DNA from: an uncultured Acetatifactor sp.
GTDB lineage: Bacteria > Bacillota > Clostridia > Lachnospirales > Lachnospiraceae
Direction: 5' to 3'
NCBI GenBank assembly: GCA_910578995.1
Contig: CAJTSY010000164.1
Span: forward strand, 1 to 7,869
Length of the DNA stretch: 7,869 nucleotides
The notes under the pieces were generated by a model that did no database searches, was not told the DNA's origin, and worked only from the letters and a program-made list of their open reading frames with translations. Positions 1-5,712 of the stretch are shown here, piece by piece (position 1 is the first letter of the stretch; each line of letters begins with the position of its first letter). Position numbers and translations under genes: made by a program.

Positions 1-94
1 AATTATTAAACCAAAAAGATTGGAGAGCGTTATCAGATAAAGAGATAAGCTATTTATACAGTTTATTACAATAAAAATGAAAAGGGGAAGGTCT

Positions 95-1840
95 ATGAAT
101 AAAAGAAAGTTTTTATTAGCCGTCGCCATATCGGCAATGTTGGCCGCATGCGGCGCTGATAACGGACAGGAAGACTCCACACTGCGTCCAGGTATAGAGA
201 GCGCTGAAAAAGAACCGGAAGAATCTCATTTGGAGGCAGAATTGCCAGAAGATGAGACAGCAACGGCAAAAGATGGGGCCGATTCGGAACCGGAACTGCC
301 GGAGAACGAAACGGAAATAGAAGAATCTAATTTAGAATCAACTGCAGGCAGCGAAGATGCCGCATTAACGGAACGCATTTATGAAGCGGATATCATTTAC
401 TACGATGAAGCCTCTGACGGACTGCATCTTCGGAAAGATGTGGAAAAGACGCAGACAGACTATGCCGTCTACTATTTTGAACTCCCCATCGAAGCACAGG
501 AGCGGGATGCCTGCATTACGGCTACGGACAGGATGCTTTCCTGCATTGACGGGGAACTGCCGGACATTGAGATCGCAGTATTGCAGCAGGAATCCTATGA
601 CGGCATTTCCATTTCCGGCAACCGGCTGTATCTTCCGCCGCAGTCCTGGGACTCTGCGGATTATCTTGCCAAAGTTCTGCTTGCGGGCTGCGGCGGGTGG
701 GGAAACTACGGGATGGCATACGGCTATGCGGACTATTTGTGCAAGACTGCAGAAGCGGAAAATGGTAAGGCTCACCCCGGCAGACAGGAGACGGACTGCT
801 TTGAGGCCCTAAGCACACCGGAATTCTATGACATGAATCTGCTGTGTTTCGACGAAAAATTCGTATCCCCCCAGGACGTGGAAGCGGCAAAGAATAATGC
901 CTGTCTGTTTGTGAATGATTATCTGTCAGGCCATTCGGAAGATGAGCTTATGGAGCTGTTGAGAGCTTCCGGAACTACAGAGGGCATAGTCCGGGCAAAT
1001 GAAGTTCTGGAGGAGTTTTATGCGGAAAACGGCGTGGAATGCAGTCTGACGGAGATGCGTTATCAGCCTGGCGGGGCAAAGGCAGAGTATGCGGCAGCCT
1101 GTGAATATGCATGTTTCTATATCTATAAGGACTGGCAGGACAGGTTGTGGGAGATAAACCCAATGGTTTCAGAAAATTTCTTACATGATAATTACACAGA
1201 GATTAGAGCTTTTTTTGAGTGTAATGTTTCTCAGATGCGGCAGTATCAGGATTTTTTTTGCTTTGACAGTTATAATAATGACCTTTTAATTTATCTGAAA
1301 AATCATAAGGTGGCATCAGCAACTTCGTATTATATGGAACCAGCGCATGCAATATATCTGGAAAATGTGGATGCGTTGATGCATGAGTATATTCATTCCC
1401 TGATGTATGGAATTAATGCCTGGGGAACTAAATGGAAGACCGAAGGTTTTGCCACATACTTTAGCTACAAATATAATTTATATATGTATGATTGCTGGAA
1501 TAATATCTGGTATAACTCCGCTGATTCAGCAAAATATATCCAGGAATACATTAATACAATTGGAAAGCCTATTGATATAAAAACAAATTTTCGCGAAATG
1601 GATGACATAATAGTATATGCTTCTGGAGAGACAGGGCCGAATGATTCCTATCAATCGGGTTCTTCCTTTATTGGCTGGTTAGCGGACCAATATGGGGAAG
1701 CAGCCGTCATCACTTATATCTGCTCTGATAATGAATATAACACAGAATGGGATAAGTCTTATGATGAATTGGTACGGGGATGGAGGAAGTATATCATAGA
1801 TAATTATTCACAGTACAGTAAGGTTGAAAAGTGGAGATAA
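95..1840 (+). CDS. Surface lipoprotein with HEYIH gluzincin-like metalloprotease domain, copy A
   Basis: This is a predicted secreted, lipid-anchored zinc peptidase of 581 residues. A basic start (MNKRKF), a hydrophobic stretch and the lipobox LAAC place the lipidated cysteine at residue 19. Residues 20-95 form a Glu/Asp-rich, low-complexity linker with echoing ELPEDET/ELPENET and EESHLE/EESNLE pieces, probably a cell-wall spacer. Residues about 95-353 form an N-terminal module that I do not recognise. The catalytic half has HEYIH at 430-434 and a downstream Glu450 in KTEGFATYFS, the HExxH...E arrangement of gluzincins, where two His and the Glu bind zinc and the Glu of HExxH is catalytic. 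The substrate is unknown. I prefer the ATG at 95 over the in-frame ATG at 77 because AGGGG lies 7 nt upstream of it and the signal peptide then has normal length. The 3' third is clearly more AT-rich than the middle, and the change is abrupt at base 1154. No clear terminator follows. Confidence 0.85.
   Translation: MNKRKFLLAVAISAMLAACGADNGQEDSTLRPGIESAEKEPEESHLEAELPEDETATAKDGADSEPELPENETEIEESNLESTAGSEDAALTERIYEADIIYYDEASDGLHLRKDVEKTQTDYAVYYFELPIEAQERDACITATDRMLSCIDGELPDIEIAVLQQESYDGISISGNRLYLPPQSWDSADYLAKVLLAGCGGWGNYGMAYGYADYLCKTAEAENGKAHPGRQETDCFEALSTPEFYDMNLLCFDEKFVSPQDVEAAKNNACLFVNDYLSGHSEDELMELLRASGTTEGIVRANEVLEEFYAENGVECSLTEMRYQPGGAKAEYAAACEYACFYIYKDWQDRLWEINPMVSENFLHDNYTEIRAFFECNVSQMRQYQDFFCFDSYNNDLLIYLKNHKVASATSYYMEPAHAIYLENVDALMHEYIHSLMYGINAWGTKWKTEGFATYFSYKYNLYMYDCWNNIWYNSADSAKYIQEYINTIGKPIDIKTNFREMDDIIVYASGETGPNDSYQSGSSFIGWLADQYGEAAVITYICSDNEYNTEWDKSYDELVRGWRKYIIDNYSQYSKVEKWR
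124..1153 (+). repeat. 1030-bp perfect direct repeat, copy A side
   Basis: Bases 124-1153 match 3781-4810 without any difference I could find, at a constant offset of 3657. The block covers signal peptide residue 11 through Glu353 of the lipoprotein, including third codon positions. It ends sharply: the base before it (T versus C) and the base after it (A versus G) differ, and beyond 1153 the two genes diverge strongly. It is either a recent gene-conversion or duplication tract, or an assembly artefact. Confidence 0.95.
1743..1820 (+). repeat. 78-bp near-identical 3' tail, copy A side
   Basis: Bases 1743-1820 match 5406-5483 at 77 of 78 positions. The single difference (G1779 versus A5442) changes Gly to Glu. 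The flanking catalytic-domain DNA carries many synonymous differences, so protein conservation alone does not explain this match. It encodes the conserved EWDKSYDELVR and WRKYIIDNYSQYS C-terminus. Confidence 0.85.
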
Positions 1841-2018
1841 TGTCTGTAGATGATTGATATCGGTTAGGAAAATTTTCATTATATAGTATATAATATTTGA
1901 TCATGTGCTTGATCATTTGATAATCCAATATATGATGACCTCAGCAAAATGTTCATGCCCAAAACGAAACTAACACTGAATATAAATGACGAGAAATCAA
2001 TGTGTTGGCGAGTAATAG
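1841..2018. other. AT-rich spacer between copy A and the decayed paralogue
   Basis: No gene is visible here. It holds a TATAAT hexamer at 1889-1894 without a convincing -35 box, followed by two direct copies of TTGATCAT (1897-1904 and 1909-1916), each containing the palindrome TGATCA. This could be the fossil promoter and operator of the pseudogene that follows, but nothing proves it. Confidence 0.4.
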
Positions 2019-2604
2019 ATGGAAAAAGTGTGTATTTTTGATTACAGCTGTCATGGTGACGATACTGACCGCTTGTGATGCTGGTAAAGATTATGAAGAG
2101 ACTGCGGAACATGCGCGATGAACTGGTGTCAAGAATGAAACTACTGGGTAATGAGACAGGCGAAGAGGGTACAAAACTATCCAGAAATGAGGAACGGGAT
2201 AATGAGCCATGAGCGAGTTCGAGAATCGAAATGCCAGAAAATGAGGCTGAACAACTTTAGGGATAAGACTGTCAGGGAAACAGGAAATGAAGTCACCGGA
2301 ACAGAACGCCTGTATTGCAACCACGGACAAGATAACTTCTTTTTAAAATTTACTAAAACATAAAATATATCCAGAAACTGTCACTTCATTTATGCATAGA
2401 TTTTCATGAATTGGGAGATTCATAGTGCATGTATACGGGGAAAAGGTACCGAATTCATTATATCAATTGAGCATTTCTTTTATCAGCCATCTGATAGACT
2501 ACTTTGGAAAATGAGAATTTTTTATTTATGCCCAATCTGGAAATGTATACAATGTAGAATGGCAAAAGCCTTATGACGATTTAGTAAAGATGCGAAGAAA
2601 ATAA
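2019..2604 (+). pseudogene. Decayed third paralogue of the HEYIH lipoprotein family
   Basis: Pieces of the same lipoprotein survive in order but in different frames. A signal peptide reads WKKCVFLITAVMVTILTAC, with the lipobox Cys at 2074-2076. It is out of frame with the ATG at 2019 by one base (ATG-G-AAA-AAG), which suggests an insertion just after the start codon. The linker remnant EMPENEAEQL (2228-2257) resembles ELPENETEIE, and ETGNEVTGTERLY (2277-2315) resembles the linker end leading to TERIY. Then YIQK...DFHELGD (from 2366) matches KYIQEYI...NFREMDD. After a one-base frame change, 2422-2604 reads IVHVYGE..PN..YQ..ISFI, then an in-frame TGA at 2512, then GNVYNVEWQKPYDDLV, collinear with copies A and B to the stop. 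About 1.1 kb between TERLY and YIQ is missing, including the zinc site. The fragment cannot make an active protease. Confidence 0.85.
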
Positions 2605-2659
2605 AAGAGAATACTTCACAGCATCTATGGATGCGATAGATACGATAAACTTAAATAAA

Positions 2660-2685
2660 GTGGGAAGTCTGTATAGACTCCCCAC
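2660..2685 (-). terminator. Rho-independent terminator of the small cysteine-peptide gene
   Basis: GTGGGAAGTCT (2660-2670) pairs with AGACTCCCCAC (2675-2685) at 10 of 11 positions around a four-base loop. Read on the minus strand, the hairpin begins about ten bases after the stop codon of the 65-residue gene and is followed by TTTATTTAAGTTT. On the plus strand no T-run follows, so it belongs to the minus-strand gene. Confidence 0.8.
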
Positions 2686-2695
2686 CAGAAAGAAA

Positions 2696-2893
2696 CTATA
2701 TACATCCCATCGTTGGATGAGGCGAAATACCCGGACCACATGCCAAAAGATTTCCGGCAGGCCCATTAGGAGTAGAAATTACACAGAAAGCAACCAAGCA
2801 CCTTTCTTTCATGTCCCCTTCTCCCTGAAGCTGAATATCATTACCGTTATCATCATCCTCATCTGTCCAAATTAAATTATTAAGATTTTCCAT
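2696..2893 (-). CDS. 65-residue four-cysteine peptide, possible RiPP/bacteriocin-like precursor
   Basis: I do not recognise this 65-residue protein. It starts MENLNNLIWTDEDDDNGND, and its acidic first part (residues 1-27) would suit a leader peptide. A hydrophobic, Gly/Pro-rich second part has Cys at 32, 37, 52 and 64 and ends GCI. It has no transmembrane helix or typical Sec signal, and no double-glycine cleavage site is evident. It is very likely a real gene because it has a complete transcription unit: a sigma-A type promoter, a strong AGGAGG site 6 nt before the ATG, and a terminator about ten bases after the stop. An internal ATG (Met28) preceded by GGAGAAGGGG could give a 38-residue form carrying all four cysteines. 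An ABC exporter fragment lies divergently next to it, which fits remains of a peptide secretion locus, but no modification enzyme is in the window. It might instead be a small metal-binding protein. Confidence 0.65.
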   Translation of the reverse strand: MENLNNLIWTDEDDDNGNDIQLQGEGDMKERCLVAFCVISTPNGPAGNLLACGPGISPHPTMGCI

Positions 2894-2899
2894 ATGCGC

Positions 2900-2905
2900 C
2901 CTCCT
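2900..2905 (-). promoter_or_regulatory. Strong Shine-Dalgarno site of the small peptide gene
   Basis: On the minus strand the sequence reads TAGGAGGG, and the AGGAGG core ends six bases before the ATG at 2893. This perfect match fixes the start codon of the 65-residue gene. Confidence 0.85.
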
Positions 2906-2923
2906 AACTTTTTTGGTATAATT

Positions 2924-2952
2924 ATTATATCATGCTTGGCAAAATTTTACAA
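2924..2952 (-). promoter_or_regulatory. Sigma-A type promoter of the small peptide gene
   Basis: On the minus strand a -35 box TTGTAA (2952-2947, 4 of 6 consensus bases) is separated by exactly 17 bp from a perfect -10 box TATAAT (2929-2924). The predicted transcript would start near 2917 with a leader of roughly 25 nt before the ATG. The -35 box lies only four bases from the break in the neighbouring ABC gene. Confidence 0.7.
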
Positions 2953-2956
2953 TAAA

Positions 2957-3513
2957 GCAAGACCAGCATAATGAACCTGATTATGCGGAACATTCTCCCC
3001 ACAGAAGGCGAAATACTGTTCAATGAAATTCCCGCAGAAAGATACTCCTATTTTTCTTTGAGGAAGCATTTTGAATATATCGGCGTAAAACGAAATCTGT
3101 ATCATCTGTCTCTTTATGACAATATTACATTGTCGGATGACGGGCTTTTTGCTGAGGAGACGACAGATAAGATTAAGCAGGCATGCGAGGAAATAGGTTT
3201 ATTGCAAGATATTTATATGTTGGCTGATGCATTTAATACGCAGGTTCAGGACGAATATATGTTTTCGACAGGACAGGCTAAAAAAATACAGATAGCAAGA
3301 GCATTCATAAAAGACAGCAATGTAATGATATTTGACGAAGCATTATCAAACTTAGACGATGAAACAAGAAAAAGCGTGGCAGTTAAACTAAAGCAGTTGG
3401 CTGAAAGTAAAATCATCATTTTAATATCCCATAACATAGAGGATTATAGTATTTGTGATGAAATTTATCAGATAGAAAACGGAAGGTTGGAGAGAGTTGG
3501 ACAATCCGCCTGA
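2957..3513 (+). pseudogene. 5'-truncated ABC-transporter ATPase domain, cut in Walker A
   Basis: The frame matches the nucleotide-binding domain of an ABC exporter but begins inside its Walker A. The codons before the ATG at 2971 read (G)KTSI, continuing MNLIMRNILPTEGEI, so the glycine half of the P-loop and everything upstream, including any membrane domain, are gone. The rest is intact: an LRKHFEYIG region where the Q-loop should be but without the usual glutamine, a signature-like FSTGQAKKIQIARA (LSGGQ is canonical), Walker B VMIFDEALSNLD and switch histidine ILISHN. It ends at TGA 3511-3513. An ATG at 2971 allows a 180-residue product, but without the P-loop it should not bind ATP normally. 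The arrangement resembles the C-terminus of fused permease-ATPase exporters used for peptides or drugs; the substrate cannot be told. Confidence 0.8.
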
Positions 3514-3539
3514 TACCCCATACATTAATCCTTGCGTAA

Positions 3540-3680
3540 TGCGCGTTCGCTGTCCACACCGGCACTGTGTTGGTTACGCTCCGCTACGGCTCATCCTGGA
3601 CATGTGCCGTTGGCACACAGCGCCATCGGAAGGCGTATCCGCCAATTCCTAAATCGCTATTTGGCGTAGCGCCTGTCGGG
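3540..3680. repeat. Hairpin-rich GC-rich intergenic block, possible dispersed element
   Basis: The stretch between the ABC remnant and copy B is non-coding and much richer in GC than its flanks. It is full of inverted repeats: GGCACTGTGT (3561-3570) with ACACAGCGCC (3615-3624, 9 of 10 pairs), GGCG-TATC-CGCC (3632-3643), CGCCAA (3640-3645) with TTGGCG (3661-3666), CGCTA (3655-3659) with TAGCG (3667-3671), and GGCG-TAG-CGCC (3663-3673). Several of these are mutually exclusive folds. There is no T-run, so it is a poor terminator. It could be a dispersed intergenic repeat or a structured leader upstream of copy B. Confidence 0.5.
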
Positions 3681-3751
3681 GGGATTATTTCGTGAAAAGG
3701 GGAATTTCGCCTTGTAAAGCGGATATTCTGAAAAGGAAAAGGAGAGTGTCT

Positions 3752-5503
3752 ATGAAAAAAGGAAAGTTCTTATTCGTTGCCGCCATATCGGCAATGTTGG
3801 CCGCATGCGGCGCTGATAACGGACAGGAAGACTCCACACTGCGTCCAGGTATAGAGAGCGCTGAAAAAGAACCGGAAGAATCTCATTTGGAGGCAGAATT
3901 GCCAGAAGATGAGACAGCAACGGCAAAAGATGGGGCCGATTCGGAACCGGAACTGCCGGAGAACGAAACGGAAATAGAAGAATCTAATTTAGAATCAACT
4001 GCAGGCAGCGAAGATGCCGCATTAACGGAACGCATTTATGAAGCGGATATCATTTACTACGATGAAGCCTCTGACGGACTGCATCTTCGGAAAGATGTGG
4101 AAAAGACGCAGACAGACTATGCCGTCTACTATTTTGAACTCCCCATCGAAGCACAGGAGCGGGATGCCTGCATTACGGCTACGGACAGGATGCTTTCCTG
4201 CATTGACGGGGAACTGCCGGACATTGAGATCGCAGTATTGCAGCAGGAATCCTATGACGGCATTTCCATTTCCGGCAACCGGCTGTATCTTCCGCCGCAG
4301 TCCTGGGACTCTGCGGATTATCTTGCCAAAGTTCTGCTTGCGGGCTGCGGCGGGTGGGGAAACTACGGGATGGCATACGGCTATGCGGACTATTTGTGCA
4401 AGACTGCAGAAGCGGAAAATGGTAAGGCTCACCCCGGCAGACAGGAGACGGACTGCTTTGAGGCCCTAAGCACACCGGAATTCTATGACATGAATCTGCT
4501 GTGTTTCGACGAAAAATTCGTATCCCCCCAGGACGTGGAAGCGGCAAAGAATAATGCCTGTCTGTTTGTGAATGATTATCTGTCAGGCCATTCGGAAGAT
4601 GAGCTTATGGAGCTGTTGAGAGCTTCCGGAACTACAGAGGGCATAGTCCGGGCAAATGAAGTTCTGGAGGAGTTTTATGCGGAAAACGGCGTGGAATGCA
4701 GTCTGACGGAGATGCGTTATCAGCCTGGCGGGGCAAAGGCAGAGTATGCGGCAGCCTGTGAATATGCATGTTTCTATATCTATAAGGACTGGCAGGACAG
4801 GTTGTGGGAGGCGGATCCGAAAGTGTCGGAGAACTTCCTGCATGAAGATTACACGGAGGTCAGGGAGTTTTTTGAGTGCAATACGCATCAAATGCAACAA
4901 TACCAGGAGCTTTTTGGTTTTGATAACTATAACAATGCACTTTCCGTTTATTTGAAAAACATCAAGACTCCATCAGCCCGTTCTTATTATAGTGGTTCAC
5001 ATGAGCATGCGATATATTTGGAAAATGTGAGTTCACTGATGCATGAGTATATTCATGCTGTAATGGTTGGGCGTTTCGATGATTGGGGAAACAATTGGAA
5101 GACGGAGGGTTTCGCTACCTATTTTAGTTATAAATATAATCTGTATATGAATGATTACTTGAATACTGTCTGGAATAATGCTGTTAATTCGATAAAATAT
5201 GTGCAGGAGTATATTGATACAATTAAAAGACCTATTGATATGAAAACGGATTTCCGTGAAATGGAAGACATTATGGTTCATGCATATGGGCAAACGAATC
5301 CGGACGATTCCTATCAGTCAGGCTCTTCCTTTATTGGCTATTTAGCAGACTTATATGGAGAAGCGGCTGTTATCACTTATGTATGTTCTGATAATGAATA
5401 TAATGCAGAATGGGATAAGTCTTATGATGAATTGGTACGGGAATGGAGGAAGTATATCATAGATAATTATTCACAGTACAGTACAATTGAAACACACAGA
5501 TGA
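3752..5503 (+). CDS. Surface lipoprotein with HEYIH gluzincin-like metalloprotease domain, copy B
   Basis: This is the paralogue of copy A, with 583 residues from this start. It is a predicted extracellular lipid-anchored zinc peptidase: signal peptide MKKGKFLFVAAISAMLAAC with lipidated Cys19, the same acidic linker, and an N-terminal module identical to copy A from residue 11 to Glu353. The catalytic half has HEYIH at 431-435 and Glu452 in KTEGFATYFS, one residue further apart than in copy A. It is about 70% identical to copy A's catalytic half by my hand alignment. The loops just before and after the zinc helix differ most (YSGSHEHAIY versus YMEPAHAIY; AVMVGRFDDWG versus SLMYGINAWG), which could mean different substrate preference. 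I chose the ATG at 3752 because AAGGAG lies 7 nt upstream. The in-frame ATG at 3692 would add 20 charged residues ahead of the signal peptide. Its base composition continues smoothly across the junction at 4810, unlike copy A. Confidence 0.87.
   Translation: MKKGKFLFVAAISAMLAACGADNGQEDSTLRPGIESAEKEPEESHLEAELPEDETATAKDGADSEPELPENETEIEESNLESTAGSEDAALTERIYEADIIYYDEASDGLHLRKDVEKTQTDYAVYYFELPIEAQERDACITATDRMLSCIDGELPDIEIAVLQQESYDGISISGNRLYLPPQSWDSADYLAKVLLAGCGGWGNYGMAYGYADYLCKTAEAENGKAHPGRQETDCFEALSTPEFYDMNLLCFDEKFVSPQDVEAAKNNACLFVNDYLSGHSEDELMELLRASGTTEGIVRANEVLEEFYAENGVECSLTEMRYQPGGAKAEYAAACEYACFYIYKDWQDRLWEADPKVSENFLHEDYTEVREFFECNTHQMQQYQELFGFDNYNNALSVYLKNIKTPSARSYYSGSHEHAIYLENVSSLMHEYIHAVMVGRFDDWGNNWKTEGFATYFSYKYNLYMNDYLNTVWNNAVNSIKYVQEYIDTIKRPIDMKTDFREMEDIMVHAYGQTNPDDSYQSGSSFIGYLADLYGEAAVITYVCSDNEYNAEWDKSYDELVREWRKYIIDNYSQYSTIETHR
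3781..4810 (+). repeat. 1030-bp perfect direct repeat, copy B side
   Basis: This is the partner of 124-1153. Downstream of 4810 the DNA stays fairly GC-rich for about 70 bases (GCGGATCCGAAAGTGTCGG and on), similar in style to the repeat itself. In copy A the same point marks an abrupt drop to AT-rich sequence. This makes copy B the more likely donor, as an inference. Confidence 0.95.
5406..5483 (+). repeat. 78-bp near-identical 3' tail, copy B side
   Basis: This is the partner of 1743-1820 at offset 3663, with one mismatch at 5442. After 5483 the last codons and the downstream DNA of the two genes are unrelated. Confidence 0.85.
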
Positions 5504-5513
5504 CAGTTATATA

Positions 5514-5546
5514 AGGGGACTTTCATCTCTTGGATGAAAGTCCCTT
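5514..5546 (+). terminator. Stem-loop terminator after lipoprotein copy B
   Basis: GACTTTCATC (5518-5527) pairs perfectly with GATGAAAGTC (5533-5542) around loop TCTTG. Outer pairing AAGG/CCTT extends the stem with one bulged G. It starts ten bases after the stop of copy B. The T-run that follows is weak (TTACAGTTT), so termination strength is uncertain. No equivalent hairpin follows copy A. Confidence 0.7.
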
Positions 5547-5639
5547 ACAGTTTACCAAGGCACCAAACTGCAGGTGTTGTTGACAGAGCTGCGTCAATAG
5601 GGCTGCAAGCATAATAAGAGCCTCCTCCCTCATTCGGGC

Positions 5640-5658
5640 AATCATCTGTAAGATGATT
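5640..5658. other. Short perfect hairpin in the convergent intergenic region
   Basis: AATCATCT (5640-5647) and AGATGATT (5651-5658) form an eight-pair stem with loop GTA, about 55 bases downstream of the stop of the minus-strand DUF4097 gene. It lacks a good T-run on the minus strand, so a role in ending that operon is only possible. The rest of 5547-5712 shows nothing else I can support. Confidence 0.35.
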
Positions 5659-5712
5659 TATCTCCCGCAAATTGTGACGCACATCTGACGGAAAGCAATT
5701 TTCAAACACGCT

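Noticed and set aside
77..94. Upstream ATG at 77 as the start of lipoprotein copy A
   Set aside because: The ATG at 95 has AGGGG seven bases upstream and gives a standard lipoprotein signal peptide. The bases after the ATG at 77 are themselves the ribosome binding site.
365..890. Long open frames inside the N-terminal module on both strands, repeated at 4022-4547
   Set aside because: They are identical in both copies only because the DNA is identical. They overlap a well-supported lipoprotein frame and show no recognisable domain or start signal.
1889..1916. Promoter and operator formed by TATAAT and two TTGATCAT copies
   Set aside because: No acceptable -35 box at 16-18 bp and no intact gene downstream. 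Chance is plausible in AT-rich DNA, so it is mentioned only in the spacer entry.
2151..2363. Plus-strand open frame of 70 codons as an independent gene
   Set aside because: It has no ribosome binding site. The stretch is explained as linker fragments of the decayed lipoprotein spread over several frames.
3692..3751. N-terminal extension of copy B from the ATG at 3692
   Set aside because: It would put 20 mostly charged residues before the signal peptide. An AAGGAG site correctly spaced before the ATG at 3752 explains the start better.
3514..3751. Known riboswitch or T-box leader upstream of copy B
   Set aside because: The hairpins do not match any riboswitch core I recognise, and there is no terminator-type T-run.
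124..4810. Composite transposon or insertion sequence carried by the long direct repeat
   Set aside because: The repeat is internal to coding sequence, has no terminal inverted repeats and no transposase frame is present in the window.
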